From: Mesorhizobium sp. M2A.F.Ca.ET.046.03.2.1
Lineage (GTDB): Bacteria; Pseudomonadota; Alphaproteobacteria; Rhizobiales; Rhizobiaceae
Direction of reading: 5' to 3'
Assembly (NCBI RefSeq): GCF_003952425.1
Contig: NZ_CP034449.1
Coordinates: forward strand, 3,162,001 to 3,226,000
Length of the DNA stretch: 64,000 nucleotides
The translations under genes were made by a program, and so were the position numbers. Shown here in pieces: positions 15,729 to 24,936 of the stretch (positions are counted from its first letter, which is position 1; each line of letters starts with the position of its first letter). The notes beneath the pieces were generated by a model that ran no database searches, was not told where the DNA came from, and saw only the letters and a program-made list of their open reading frames with translations.

Positions 15729-16976
15729 CTACTTCGCCGCAATCTGGGCAATGACCTGCCTGGCCACGCTTTCGCCCGAGAGCCTCGCGCCGCCGCAGGA
15801 CTGGATCAGCGGACCGGCGACATGCTCGCCAGCGAAGAAGATTTTCTCGGCAATAGGCTGCATCAGCGTCGCGCGCGCTTCGGAGCGGCCCGGGCGCGCC
15901 GCCGCATAGGCGCCGCGCACAAAGCGCTCCGCGCCCCAGTTCGTCATCATGGCGCGGCCGGCATGCTTCCTCACGTCGCCACCAAAGATGCCGCACAGGC
16001 GGTCGACGACGAAATCGACCCCGGCTGCCTCGCCGGCGGCCGACATTTCCCAGGCAAAGTCGCCGCCGACGAAGCCGACCATCAGATCGAGATCGAAGGG
16101 GAAGCAGAGGAAATAGATGTCGTGCCTGGCCATGCGCTCGATCAAAAGGTCGTCGAAAGGCGCAAGGCCGAGCCTCGTGCCCTTGATCTCAACCGGCAGC
16201 TTGGTCAGCATGCCCATGGGCAGGTCGAAGAAGGCACCGAAATGCGCGTCGGGCAGCGCGGGCGAGAACTCGATCTCCTCGAAGGCGAGCACGGCGGGCG
16301 AAGCGGTGACGATGACCGCCTTGGCGCGCACCGTGCCGCGGTCGGTGACGCAGGCGATTCCCGGCACATCCCAAAGGATCTTGCGCACCGGCGTCGACAG
16401 TTCGACCGGCACGTCGAAGCCGAAACGCGCGACCAGCGCGCCGAACCCTTCCTTGCTGAAATAGTTGGGGTCGAGGTCGGCGGCTGCCTGGAAGTCGCGG
16501 ATCGAGATCTCGTCCTCGTCGGCGCCGAAATCCATCGGGCCGGCGAAGGTGGCCGCGGCGCGCGGCGCGTGGCCCCTGGCAAGCAGCCCCGACAGCCGGT
16601 CGTCGTCGCCGTCCTTGACTTGATGATTGGCGAGCAGTTCGAAGAGCTTGGCATCGGCCGCCTTCATCTCGGCCTCCTCCTCCTCGCTCGCCTTGCGCTT
16701 GCGATAATAGAGATGGTCGACATTCATGTCATGGTGATGCAGCGTCCAGCCGGCGGCCTTGGCTTCCGGAAAATACGGATTGCGGTCTGCCGCGTGCAGC
16801 CAGGCGCAGCCGATGTCGAAAGGCACGCCGAAATGGCGGTCGCTGGTCCAGGCGCGGCCGCCGATGCGGTCCATGGCCTCGAGAAGAAGGAAGGAATGTC
16901 CGGCGGCTCGAAGCACCGTTGCCGCGGCAAGTCCCGCGGAACCGGCGCCAACGATCACGACATCAACGTCCTTCAT
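15729..16976 (-). CDS. FAD-dependent amine-oxidase-like oxidoreductase
   Basis: A 415-residue flavoprotein of the amine oxidase/protoporphyrinogen oxidase superfamily. The N-terminal Rossmann motif is VDVVIVGAGSAGLAAATVL (GAGSAG at 10-15), and the second FAD motif DRIGGRAW is at about 36-43. The C-terminal FAD motif IFFAGEHVAGPLIQS followed by GARLSGESVARQ confirms the family. The ATG at 16976 is used because the upstream 54 codons show no family features. The amine or other substrate cannot be named. It lies upstream of the zinc peptidase on the same strand, with a 73-bp gap. Confidence 0.9.
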   Translation of the reverse strand: MKDVDVVIVGAGSAGLAAATVLRAAGHSFLLLEAMDRIGGRAWTSDRHFGVPFDIGCAWLHAADRNPYFPEAKAAGWTLHHHDMNVDHLYYRKRKASEEEEAEMKAADAKLFELLANHQVKDGDDDRLSGLLARGHAPRAAATFAGPMDFGADEDEISIRDFQAAADLDPNYFSKEGFGALVARFGFDVPVELSTPVRKILWDVPGIACVTDRGTVRAKAVIVTASPAVLAFEEIEFSPALPDAHFGAFFDLPMGMLTKLPVEIKGTRLGLAPFDDLLIERMARHDIYFLCFPFDLDLMVGFVGGDFAWEMSAAGEAAGVDFVVDRLCGIFGGDVRKHAGRAMMTNWGAERFVRGAYAAARPGRSEARATLMQPIAEKIFFAGEHVAGPLIQSCGGARLSGESVARQVIAQIAAK

Positions 16977-17131
16977 GAGGCAAGCCCGCCACACCTGATG
17001 CCCGATCGTAGGCAAATTGCCCTTCTTTCGCCAGTGTCGAGTGTCACGTGCTCCGCGGAGGCGGTGACAACCCGGCGTTTCGCTGGCAAATTCACAACCG
17101 GGACGTGATTCAGGCAATTCAGGAGAACGAG

Positions 17132-17929
17132 ATGGCATTTTTTGCCAAAGGAAGGATTTTTGCGGCGGCGGTAGTGGCGACGCTGGCGCTGACGGCGGGC
17201 GCCGAGGCGGCTCCGAGCTGTGGCAAGAACGGCGCCGGCTTTGACGCCTGGAAACAGGATTTTGCCGGCGAGGCCAGAGCCGAGGGTGTCGGCCAGAGGG
17301 GCCTGTCCGCGCTGGCGGGTGCCACTTACGCCACCAGGACGATCGCCGCCGACCGGGCGATCCACAAGGCGTTCAGCGGCTCGGTGGAAAGCTTCATGCA
17401 GCGCCGTGGCGCATCCGCGATCATCTCCCGAGGCCGCGCGCTGAAGAAAGCAAACGCGGCGATGTTTGCCAATATCGAGAGCACCTATGGCGTGCCGCCG
17501 GGCGTGCTGCTCGCCATCTGGGGCATGGAAACCGGTTTCGGCGCCTCGATGGGGAACCAAAACACGGTTTCGGCGATCGTGACGCTCGCCTATGACTGCC
17601 GTCGCCCGGATTATTTCAAGCCGCATGCCATCGCCGCGCTGAAGCTTGTCGATCGCGGCGCGCTCAGCGCCTCCTCGGTCGGCGCCATGCATGGCGAGAT
17701 CGGCCATACCCAGTTCCTGCCCGGAAACGTGCTGAAATATGGCGTCGGCAGCGGCAATTTGCGCGACCGCAACACGGCGCTGGCATCCACCGCCAACTTC
17801 CTCAAGGGCCATGGCTGGCGCGCCGGCGCGAGCTATCAGGCCAATATGGGCGCGATCGCCGGCTGGAATTCGGCAAGCGTCTATCAGCAGGCGATCGCCC
17901 GCATCGCTGAGGCGATTGACGCCGACTGA
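17132..17929 (+). CDS. Lytic murein transglycosylase (MltB-like)
   Basis: A 265-residue exported enzyme cutting peptidoglycan glycan strands to 1,6-anhydro products. The signal peptide runs MAFFAKGRIFAAAVVATLAL to about residue 27 (AEAA). The catalytic glutamate is in IWGMETGFGA at about residue 132, and the family pattern continues with MHGEIGHTQFLPGNVLKYGV and NTALASTANFLKGHGWRAG. It lacks the C-terminal PG_binding domain of longer relatives. The start has AGGAG nine bases upstream. A strong terminator follows the stop. Confidence 0.92.
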   Translation: MAFFAKGRIFAAAVVATLALTAGAEAAPSCGKNGAGFDAWKQDFAGEARAEGVGQRGLSALAGATYATRTIAADRAIHKAFSGSVESFMQRRGASAIISRGRALKKANAAMFANIESTYGVPPGVLLAIWGMETGFGASMGNQNTVSAIVTLAYDCRRPDYFKPHAIAALKLVDRGALSASSVGAMHGEIGHTQFLPGNVLKYGVGSGNLRDRNTALASTANFLKGHGWRAGASYQANMGAIAGWNSASVYQQAIARIAEAIDAD

Positions 17930-17950
17930 CGGAATATCTCCATTCCGACG

Positions 17951-17979
17951 AAAAGCCCGGCCTGCGCCGGGCTTTTTTG
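17951..17979 (+). terminator. Rho-independent terminator of the transglycosylase gene
   Basis: AAAAGCCCGGC at 17951-17961 pairs with GCCGGGCTTTT at 17966-17976 across a CTGC loop, followed by TTGTT. Confidence 0.92.
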
Positions 17980-18042
17980 TTACGAAGCAAGGGTCAAAAC
18001 CCAACCACCGGAACGACCGGGTCCGATCTCATCACCTAACTC

Positions 18043-18630
18043 TCAATCATTCGCGTAGCCGCTCAATGGACATTTCCGGGAAACGGGAATCTGGAAGGTA
18101 CCGGTAGTGCCGCTGCAGGTACGGAACTTGGAGTTCCGCGGCGCTGGAGCAGCCACCTTTGACTTACCCTCGATCACTGTCGGGACTCCGGCAGCTTGCG
18201 AGTAGCTGCCGCCTAAGGGGCATTTCTCGGAAGCGGAAACCTCGAAGGAGCCGGTGATAACATTTGAGCAGGTACGGAATCTAGAGTTCCGCGGCGCCGG
18301 CGTGGCCGCAGCCGCCGCCTTTGACTTGCCCTTGATGACCAACCAGATTTCGGTCGGTTGATCAAGCTGCACCCTGTTTATGTCGGAGTAGCCGATCCGG
18401 CCGCTGCGTATCCCTTCGGCAAGGCGCTGGCAGAACAGGGTCGGCATGCGCTCTTGCGAGACGCCCATGAACGAGGCGATTTCGTGCTTGAACGTGATGC
18501 TCCATAAATGGACAGCGGAGATGCACCCGTCCAAATTAGCCTCAGGCGCCTGCTTCGTGCCTGCTTGCGAGGGCCCGCACGTCATCAACGTCAACGCTGC
18601 CGCAGCCAGAAGATAAATACTATTTTTCAC
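18043..18630 (-). CDS. Secreted protein with two Cys-bearing repeats, unknown function
   Basis: An unrecognised protein of about 195 residues. The GTG at 18630 is preferred because GGGGAG lies eight bases upstream and it starts a clean signal peptide (VKNSIYLLAAAALTLMTCGPSQA); an ATG at 18648 is possible. Two copies of a ~43-residue unit lie at the C-terminus: each has GKSK, an Ala/Pro linker, APRNSRFRTCS (or APRNSKFRTCS), a TGSFEV or TGTFQI strand and EKCPL or RKCPL. The pair of cysteines per unit suggests a disulfide. The coding sequence is less GC-rich than its neighbours, hinting at transfer. Confidence 0.65.
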   Translation of the reverse strand: MKNSIYLLAAAALTLMTCGPSQAGTKQAPEANLDGCISAVHLWSITFKHEIASFMGVSQERMPTLFCQRLAEGIRSGRIGYSDINRVQLDQPTEIWLVIKGKSKAAAAATPAPRNSRFRTCSNVITGSFEVSASEKCPLGGSYSQAAGVPTVIEGKSKVAAPAPRNSKFRTCSGTTGTFQIPVSRKCPLSGYAND

Positions 18631-18740
18631 TGTGAAAACTCCCCGCATCCCACTGGCGAACTTAGTTAGAGCGGCGGAAAGGTTCAAATGATAATTTCTC
18701 TGAAGTGGTCTGAACTTTTCTATATTAGATATTTGAAATA

Positions 18741-18764
18741 AAAACCCGGCGTTTCCGCCGGGTC
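18741..18764 (-). terminator. Rho-independent terminator of argG
   Basis: On the minus strand ACCCGGCG pairs with CGCCGGGT around GAAA and is followed by TTTTATTT, 30 bp after the argG stop. Confidence 0.92.
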
Positions 18765-18792
18765 GTCTGATCGCTGCCGTATCGGCAAAATA

Positions 18793-20016
18793 TCAGTGCT
18801 TGCGGTTTCTCGCGGCCAGCGTCCTCAGCCGAAGCCCGTTCAGCCGGATAAAGCCTTCCGCGTCCTTCTGGTCGTAGGCGCCACGGTCGTCTTCGAAGGT
18901 GACCAGCGCATCGGAATAGAGTGTCTTTTTCGACTTGCGGCCGGTGACGATGACATTGCCCTTGTAGAGCTTCAGCCGCACCGTGCCTTCGACATCCTCC
19001 TGGCTCTTGTCGATCATCGCCTGCAGCATGTCGCGCTCGGGCGAGAACCAGAAGCCGTTGTAGATGAGCTCGGCATAGCGCGGCATGAACTCGTCCTTGA
19101 GGTGGGCAGCGCCCCGGTCGAGCGTGATCGATTCGATCGCCCGGTGAGCAGCGATCAGGATGGTGCCGCCGGGGGTCTCGTAGACGCCGCGCGACTTCAT
19201 GCCAACGAAACGGTTCTCGACGAGGTCGAGCCGGCCGATGCCGTTGTCGCGGCCGAGGTCGTTCAGCGCCGCCAGCATGGTTGCCGGCGACAGCTTCTTG
19301 CCGTTGAGCGCGACCGGATCGCCCTTGAGGAATTCGATCTCGATCTCGGTGACGGCATCGGGCGCGTCCATCGGCGAGACGGTGCGCTGGTGGACAAATT
19401 CCGGCGGCTCGCTCCACGGGTCCTCCAGCACCTTGCCCTCGGAGGAGGAGTGCAAAAGGTTGGCGTCGACCGAGAAAGGGGCTTCGCCGCGCTTGTCCTT
19501 CGGCACCGGGATCTGATGCTGTTCGGCGAAGTTCAGAAGGTCGGTGCGCGACTTGAACGACCATTCGCGCCAGGGCGCGATGACCTTGATCTCCGGGTTC
19601 AGCGCAAAAGCCGACAATTCGAAGCGGACCTGATCGTTGCCCTTGCCGGTGGCGCCATGGGCAATCGCGTCGGCGCCGGTCTCCTGGGCGATCTCGACCA
19701 GATGCTTGGTGATCAGCGGCCGGGCGATCGAGGTGCCGAGCAGATAGGTGCCCTCATAGACGGCGTTGGCGCGGAACATCGGGAAGACGAAGTCGGCGAC
19801 GAACTCCTCGCGCACGTCGACGATGCGGATGTCCTTGATGCCCATCATCTCGGCCTTGCGGCGCGCCGGCTTCAGCTCGCCGCCCTGGCCGAGATCGGCG
19901 GTGAAGGTGACGACTTCGGCGCCGAGCTCGGTCTGCAGCCACTTCAGGATGATGGAGGTGTCGAGGCCACCGGAATAGGCGAGCACGACTTTCTTGACGT
20001 TTTTGAACTTGGACAT
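18793..20016 (-). CDS. argG: Argininosuccinate synthase
   Basis: Joins citrulline and aspartate using ATP in the seventh step of arginine synthesis (cytosolic tetramer). The 407-residue length is typical. The ATP-pyrophosphatase P-loop is AYSGGLDTS at residues 13-21; other marks are GTSIARPLI, the [15 protein letters not shown] block near 118-132, and the SPMDAPD and [17 protein letters not shown] segments. It is monocistronic with its own terminator. An inverted-repeat-bounded cassette is inserted 78 bp upstream of its start codon, so its native promoter must lie in that short stretch or within the cassette edge. Confidence 0.97.
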   Translation of the reverse strand: MSKFKNVKKVVLAYSGGLDTSIILKWLQTELGAEVVTFTADLGQGGELKPARRKAEMMGIKDIRIVDVREEFVADFVFPMFRANAVYEGTYLLGTSIARPLITKHLVEIAQETGADAIAHGATGKGNDQVRFELSAFALNPEIKVIAPWREWSFKSRTDLLNFAEQHQIPVPKDKRGEAPFSVDANLLHSSSEGKVLEDPWSEPPEFVHQRTVSPMDAPDAVTEIEIEFLKGDPVALNGKKLSPATMLAALNDLGRDNGIGRLDLVENRFVGMKSRGVYETPGGTILIAAHRAIESITLDRGAAHLKDEFMPRYAELIYNGFWFSPERDMLQAMIDKSQEDVEGTVRLKLYKGNVIVTGRKSKKTLYSDALVTFEDDRGAYDQKDAEGFIRLNGLRLRTLAARNRKH

Positions 20017-20199
20017 TTTTGGCGGTTCCGCAGGAAAAAGCTTCGGGGGCGAGGTATCATGGGGTTTCCAGGCGGCGCAAGAGACGAAGGATGCGGTAGT
20101 GTCTCAGTTTGAAATATGAGCGGCTACGGATCGCAGCCGTCCGACTGTCGCGCCATGCGCCGAACTCCTATATGCTTACCGCAAAGCGCGGGAGCTTTC

Positions 20200-20385
20200 A
20201 TGTCATACGCAGTCGAAACATGCCCGGACGATGTGGACCGTCTGAAGACGCTTCTCCACAGCCTAGGCGAAGAGGGAAGCCGGATCATCAACGTGATCTG
20301 GCAACCGGAGCGGGATGTACCCACCGACATCGGTCCGATAACCCAGCCATCCGGCTACGTCATCGTGTTGGAGTATCCGAGCTAA
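20200..20385 (+). CDS. Small DUF4177-like protein in the cassette
   Basis: A 61-residue frame starting MSYAVETCPDDVDRLKTLLH with GGGAG six bases upstream. The pattern of a helix (LKTLLHSLGEEGSR) leading to a strand (IINVIWQPE) and a last strand (GYVIVLEYP) resembles the small DUF4177-type alpha/beta proteins. No function is known. It is the first gene inside the inverted-repeat cassette and ends 133 bp before the next gene. Confidence 0.5.
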   Translation: MSYAVETCPDDVDRLKTLLHSLGEEGSRIINVIWQPERDVPTDIGPITQPSGYVIVLEYPS

Positions 20386-20528
20386 AGCCGACCGGAGGCC
20401 AGAAGCGCCCCGGCGACGTGATCGGCGACGCCGTCCACGTCATGCGTATTGCGACTGGCGGGGAAGCCGACGACACGCTGGATGACGGCAAGCGCGGCCC
20501 CTACGAGAAAAGGGTGACATGCGCATAG
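20376..20528 (+). pseudogene. Possible gene fragment inside the cassette
   Basis: Without a usable start codon, this frame reads SELKPTGGQKRPGDVIGDAV, then HVMRIATGGEADDTLDDGK, and stops at 20528, 10 bp into the next gene. The segment KRPGDVIGDAVHVMRIATG resembles, from memory, the N-terminal region of small alphaproteobacterial proteins of unknown role. It may be a remnant of a third cargo gene; chance is possible. Confidence 0.2.
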
Positions 20529-20941
20529 AGTTCTATGGATTGCATTTTGATCTACCTTCGGATTGGGCCGACAGAACAGATAACGTACCCGAGGGTGTTC
20601 CAACCCTTGCCCTTCCCTCCGGAGTTGGAGCGTTTCAGTTCACGATTGCCCGCTATGCTGGAGGCAAACATCCGCGAGTAAGCATAGTTGCACTGCGAAG
20701 CATGCTCGCTGAATTTTGCAGAAAGCAGCCCCGAGCGTTTGACGATCCGGTTACAAACATGGGCAAGGTATTTTCTGTCGGGTGCGTGTCCCACGACCTC
20801 AGTGAGACACTCGGAGTTTGGTATCTCTCGAATGGAAGTGACGTCGTTTTGGCTACCTACCTCGGTTTGTCATTCGATCATCCAGAAGTCGCGTCAGAGT
20901 TGGCTGAAGTCAGGCAATCGATAGCGACTATGGATTTTTGA
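20519..20941 (+). CDS. 140-residue cassette protein, possible PsbP/DcrB-like fold
   Basis: An unrecognised cytosolic protein. It opens MRIEFYGLHFDLPSDWADRT and ends SELAEVRQSIATMDF. The order of a short strand ending in FDLPSDW, a GAFQFTIARYAGG strand, a helix with RSMLAEFCRKQPR, late strands (GVWYLSNGSDVVLATYLGL) and a final helix resembles the PsbP/DcrB/Mog1-like alpha-beta fold, seen in several immunity-like proteins. That is a pattern guess. It has lower GC than the flanking genes and lies against the right inverted repeat, so it is likely the main passenger of the cassette. Confidence 0.6.
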   Translation: MRIEFYGLHFDLPSDWADRTDNVPEGVPTLALPSGVGAFQFTIARYAGGKHPRVSIVALRSMLAEFCRKQPRAFDDPVTNMGKVFSVGCVSHDLSETLGVWYLSNGSDVVLATYLGLSFDHPEVASELAEVRQSIATMDF

Positions 20942-21090
20942 CGGTCCCGAAATTCAAACTGAGACACTACCACGGAAGCCTGCCGGTGGCACAGGCTGGG
21001 CCAGATGTTTGCCAGGACAGACGCTGGCGTGGCAGAAAGCGCCGCGTTATAGGGCGCGCGATCCACCCGAGGCGACCCCCGAGGCGACCA

Positions 21091-21732
21091 ATGTCCTTCA
21101 TTCCCGAGACTTCGACGCTCATCCAGTTCGCCATTGCCACCATCATCCTGGCGATCACGCCGGGGCCTGACATGACGTTGTTCGTCTCGCGCACGCTGAG
21201 CCAGGGCCGTGCCACCGGCTTCGCCTCGATGGCTGGCGCGCTCACCGGCACGCTGATCCATACAACGCTAGTGGTGGTCGGCATCTCGGCGCTGATCGTC
21301 GCCTCGCCTATGGCCTTCTTCGTGCTCAAGATCTTCGGCGCCGGCTATCTGGTGTTCCTGGCCTGGCAGGCGGTGATGAAGGGCTCGGCCTTTTCACCGG
21401 AGAAGCGGACAGGACCGCAGGTTTCGCTGTTCCGCAGTTGGGCGGCCGGGCTCGGCGTCAACCTGCTCAACCCCAAGATCATCCTGTTCTTCATGACCTT
21501 CCTGCCGCAATTCGTCTCCGCGCATGATCCGAACGCGTCCGGCAAGCTGTTCTTCCTCGGCGTGATGTTCATCGCGCTGTCGATCCCGGTGACGGCGCCG
21601 ATGGTGCTGGCGGCGGAAAAGTTCTCGGCGGCGATGAAGGCCAGCCCGCGCGTCACCCGCGTGGTCGATTATCTCTTCGGCTGCGTGTTTTCGGCCTTCG
21701 CGCTCAAGATCCTGACCGCGCAGGCGAAGTAG
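21091..21732 (+). CDS. LysE/RhtB-family exporter
   Basis: A 213-residue inner-membrane exporter of amino acids or related metabolites. Six hydrophobic segments are seen, and the family signature is ITPGPDMTLFVSRTLSQGR at about residues 22-40 with GAGYLVFLAWQA and GLGVNLLNPKIILFFMTFLP later. The ATG at 21091 starts MSFIPETSTL; the 51 codons upstream include the cassette end and are not coding. The cassette insertion lies 120 bp upstream and may have altered its promoter. The substrate is not predictable. Confidence 0.92.
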   Translation: MSFIPETSTLIQFAIATIILAITPGPDMTLFVSRTLSQGRATGFASMAGALTGTLIHTTLVVVGISALIVASPMAFFVLKIFGAGYLVFLAWQAVMKGSAFSPEKRTGPQVSLFRSWAAGLGVNLLNPKIILFFMTFLPQFVSAHDPNASGKLFFLGVMFIALSIPVTAPMVLAAEKFSAAMKASPRVTRVVDYLFGCVFSAFALKILTAQAK

Positions 21733-21766
21733 CTGTCGCTCGGCGCTTGCGGCAATCGGCAAGGGT

Positions 21767-23011
21767 TCAGCGATATATCTTCACCGCATGCCTTGCCAGA
21801 GCGATGATCGCCGCGGCGGCGATGAGCGCGCAGACGCCAGGCCATCCCCAATGGCCGTAGATCTTGACGCCGATCCAAGAGCCGGCGCTGCCGCCGAGGA
21901 AAACTGAGGTCATATAGGCCGTGTTGAGCCTGCTGCGGGCGTCGGGCCGGATCGCGAAGACACGCGCCTGGTTGGCGGTCTGACCACTCTGCACGGCGAT
22001 GTCGAGGAGCAGCATGCCCGCCGTGAGCGCCAACAGGCCTGTTGCTCCGCCAAGCCCGCCGCCGAGCAGGACGATCCCCGCCGCGATGCCGGTGAAAAAG
22101 GCGAGCGGGCTGACGACGTCGGGACCCTTGCGGTCGATCAGCCGGCCGACGACCGGCGTGCAGAACACGCTGGCCGCGCCGACCAGCGCGATCAGCCCGA
22201 CCGCCTGGCCGCCGAGATGGTACAGCGGTCCGCCGAGCAGCAAGGCCAGGCTTGTCCAGGCGGCGGTGAAGCCGCCGAACATCAGCGCCTGGTAAAGGCA
22301 GGAGCGGCGCAGCTCCGGCTCGTCGCGAAAGAGGATGAAGGCCGCCGCGACCAGCGACGGGTAACGCTGCGAAGATGTCGGCGCCGTCCTGGGCAGCACC
22401 AGGCCAAGCAGGACGGCTAAGGCGAACAGCGCCGCCGCGGCGACCAGGTACGGTCCGCGCCAGCCGAGATGCTCGCCGAGAAAGCCGCCGAAGGTGCGGG
22501 CCAAAAGAATGCCGGCCAGCAATCCGCTGAGCAGCGTGCCGGTGACCGCCCCGCGCCGCTCCGGCGGCATCAGCCCGGCCGCCATCGGCAGCAGGATCTG
22601 CGGCACCACGGTGGTGATGCCCGTCGCCATGCTTGCGACTGCCAGCACCGGCAGCGTCGGCGCCTGGCTGGCGATCAGAAGTGCTGCGGCCGTCAGCGTC
22701 AACAGGGTTGCGACAAGCGGACGATGCGGAAGCCGGTCTCCCAACGGCACCAGCAGCAGAAGGCCAAGCGCATAGCTAAGCTGGGCGGTGGTGACGACCA
22801 AGGCCGCCGTGTCAGCAGGGACGTGCAGGTCGGACGCGATCAGCAGCGTGATCGCCTGGGGAAAGTAAATGGTGGCAACGCTTACGCCGCAGGCAATCGA
22901 GAGGATGAACAGCAGGCCGGCGCCGAGGCCGGAAGGGCTGCGCTCGGCCGGTTGATCGAGCCGTTCGGCCACGGCGGCGGCCGAGCCGCCATTCATTTCA
23001 CCTTCCGCCAT
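21767..23011 (-). CDS. MFS transporter
   Basis: A 414-residue major facilitator protein with twelve predicted membrane segments, likely a drug or sugar-type efflux carrier. It shows SYALGLLLLVPLGDRLPHRP (the loop 2-3 motif A variant) at about residues 75-95 and TSVFLGGSAGSWIGVKIYGH near the C-terminus, as in the YnfM/NepI-like group. The ATG at 23011 has GGAG seven bases upstream; ATG 23050 is also possible. It converges on the lysE-like gene, with only 34 bp between their stops. Confidence 0.9.
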   Translation of the reverse strand: MAEGEMNGGSAAAVAERLDQPAERSPSGLGAGLLFILSIACGVSVATIYFPQAITLLIASDLHVPADTAALVVTTAQLSYALGLLLLVPLGDRLPHRPLVATLLTLTAAALLIASQAPTLPVLAVASMATGITTVVPQILLPMAAGLMPPERRGAVTGTLLSGLLAGILLARTFGGFLGEHLGWRGPYLVAAAALFALAVLLGLVLPRTAPTSSQRYPSLVAAAFILFRDEPELRRSCLYQALMFGGFTAAWTSLALLLGGPLYHLGGQAVGLIALVGAASVFCTPVVGRLIDRKGPDVVSPLAFFTGIAAGIVLLGGGLGGATGLLALTAGMLLLDIAVQSGQTANQARVFAIRPDARSRLNTAYMTSVFLGGSAGSWIGVKIYGHWGWPGVCALIAAAAIIALARHAVKIYR

Positions 23012-23141
23012 GGCCCTGCTCCTGTCGGTCTTGCCAGAATGTCTCGGCACGGCGGGCCAAATTCGATTCGGGCAGCCTCTTCAAGTCGATGGGTTTTGAC
23101 ATGATCCGCTGCAGAAAAGTCTGCAACTTTTCGTCATCAGC

Positions 23142-23609
23142 TCAAGGGTCCGCGTCGGCCAGGGGCGGGCGGCGCCAGCTTCCGGCCCAGCGGCCGGCGG
23201 AGAGCCAGTAGAAGATGCCGCCGACCATGCCGCAGCCGATCACGGCCAAGCGGACATTCGTCGCGGTGACATCGAAATTGGCGTCGCCCACATTATGCAC
23301 GAAGCCGAGGAAGACGATGGCGACGACCGCGCCGCCCAGCGCGTAGAACAGCCAGTCGCGCCGGCCAAGCACGTCGGCCGCCAGGATCACGACGGCGGCC
23401 GGCATGAAGGCGAAATAGGCGACGAACAGCGCCACGAACGGCACCGAAAAATAGAGCGCCGGCGCGATCGTCGGGTGGCCTGGCTACAGCGCATAGCCGA
23501 AATAGCCGAGGAAGAGCGCGTTGAGAAAGGCGCTCGCCGCCAGCGAGCCGACAATATAGCCGATCAGGATGACGGCGAAGCGGACGAGATAGGCGATGAT
23601 ACGCCTCAC
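23142..23609 (-). pseudogene. Membrane protein gene with an in-frame TAG
   Basis: A GTG at 23609 overlaps the rlmN stop (GTGA) and opens [20 protein letters not shown], continuing to LFLGYFGYAL, where TAG at 23484-23486 interrupts after 41 codons. The same frame then continues for 113 codons with HPTIAPALYFSVPFVALFVA, two further membrane segments and a C-terminal tail. Together the halves form a four-helix inner-membrane protein of about 155 residues. Homologues would be expected uninterrupted. Either the gene is broken, or the base call is wrong, or the stop is read through. A downstream GTG at 23444 could express the C-terminal part alone. Confidence 0.6.
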
Positions 23610-24838
23610 GCCTCGCCGTGCCCCGCGATCATCATGGCTTCGAGCGCCAGCCGGTCCACCTTGCGCATCCGCTCCGATTCCGACTTGAGCTGGCCGCAGG
23701 CGGCGAGGATGTCGCGGCCGCGCGGCGTGCGGATCGGCGAGGCGTAGCCGGCATTGTTTATGTAGTCGGCAAACTTTTCGATCGTCTCCCAGTCCGAGCA
23801 CTGGTAGTTGGTGCCGGGCCACGGGTTGAACGGGATCAGATTGATCTTGGCGGGAATGCCCTTCAAGAGCTTCACCAGCGCCTTGGCGTCGTCGAGGGAA
23901 TCGTTGACGTCCTTCAGCATCACATATTCGAAGGTGATGCGCTTGGCGTTGGAGAGGCCGGGATAGGCCTTGCAGGCGGCGATCAGCTCCTTCAGCGGGA
24001 ATTTCTTGTTGATCGGCACCAGAAGGTCGCGCAGGTCGTCATTGGTGGCATGCAGCGAGATCGCCAGCATGACGCCGATCTCCTCGCCGGTGCGGGCGAT
24101 CTCCGGCACCACGCCCGAGGTCGACAGCGTGATGCGGCGCTTCGACAGGGACAGGCCGTCGCCGTCGGAGGCGATCAGCAGCGCTTTCTTCACCGCCTCG
24201 AAATTGTAGAGCGGCTCGCCCATGCCCATCATGACGATGTTGGACACTTTGCGCCCTTCGGCCGGGACGATGGCGCCGTCCGGCGTGTCGCGGTCGGGGA
24301 AATCGCCGAGCCGGTCGCGCGCGGTGAGCAGTTGCGCCAGGATCTCTTCCGTCGTCAAATTGCGCACCAGCTTCTGCGTGCCGGTGTGGCAGAAGGAGCA
24401 GGTCAGCGTGCAGCCGACCTGCGAGGAGATGCAGAGCGTGCCGCGGCCTTCCTCGGGGATGTAGACGGTCTCGATCTCGACGGGACGGCCGGCGCCGCGC
24501 GGCGGAAAGCGGAACAGCCATTTGCGCGTGCCGTCGGAGGAGATCTGCTCCTCGACGATCTCCGGCCGCGCGACGGTGAAATGCGTGTCGAGCGCGGCGC
24601 GCAGGTCCTTGGAGATGTTGAACATATGCGCGAAGTCGGATACGCCGCGCACATACATCCAGTGCCAGAGCTGCTGGGCGCGCATCTTTGCCTGGCGCTC
24701 CGGCACGATGCCGGCACTGATGAGCGCCTCGCCGATCTCGGCGCGGGTCAGGCCGATCAGGGACGGCTTTTCGGCCGGGGCTGCGCGGCGCAAGGCGTCA
24801 CGGGCGCCTTCGGCGGTAAGATCAAGCGAAACGGTCAT
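23606..24838 (-). CDS. rlmN: 23S rRNA / tRNA adenine-C2 methyltransferase RlmN
   Basis: Radical-SAM enzyme that methylates C2 of A2503 in 23S rRNA and A37 in some tRNAs. Length is 410 residues. The iron-sulfur cysteines are in CTLTCSFC at 143-150; other marks are [30 protein letters not shown] and the C-terminal cysteine of DILAACGQL near 388, which forms the protein-RNA methylation intermediate in this family. It is co-transcribed with the interrupted membrane gene that overlaps its stop codon. Confidence 0.96.
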   Translation of the reverse strand: MTVSLDLTAEGARDALRRAAPAEKPSLIGLTRAEIGEALISAGIVPERQAKMRAQQLWHWMYVRGVSDFAHMFNISKDLRAALDTHFTVARPEIVEEQISSDGTRKWLFRFPPRGAGRPVEIETVYIPEEGRGTLCISSQVGCTLTCSFCHTGTQKLVRNLTTEEILAQLLTARDRLGDFPDRDTPDGAIVPAEGRKVSNIVMMGMGEPLYNFEAVKKALLIASDGDGLSLSKRRITLSTSGVVPEIARTGEEIGVMLAISLHATNDDLRDLLVPINKKFPLKELIAACKAYPGLSNAKRITFEYVMLKDVNDSLDDAKALVKLLKGIPAKINLIPFNPWPGTNYQCSDWETIEKFADYINNAGYASPIRTPRGRDILAACGQLKSESERMRKVDRLALEAMMIAGHGEA

Positions 24839-24936
24839 GGTGGCGCCAATATAAGCGATTTGCGGCCGATTTCAGCACCGGCCTGACAGGAAGCGCGGCG
24901 CATAGCACAGCTTGGCGCCGGAGTCATGCGCCGGGC

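Larger units (their letters stand above)
20095..20971. mobile_element. Cargo cassette bounded by perfect 19-bp inverted repeats
   Basis: GGTAGTGTCTCAGTTTGAA at 20095-20113 is exactly inverted at 20953-20971. The 877-bp segment carries two small genes and a gene fragment but no transposase, and its DNA is visibly less GC-rich than the flanks, most clearly in 20519-20941. If TA at both ends is a duplicated target, the termini would be GTGTCTCAG, which fits IS630/mariner-style insertion; this is inference. It sits between argG and the LysE gene, and looks like a non-autonomous element moving passenger genes. Confidence 0.7.

Noticed and set aside
20017..21090. Complete insertion sequence
   Set aside because: No transposase frame lies between the inverted repeats or nearby, so it is called a cargo cassette rather than an IS.
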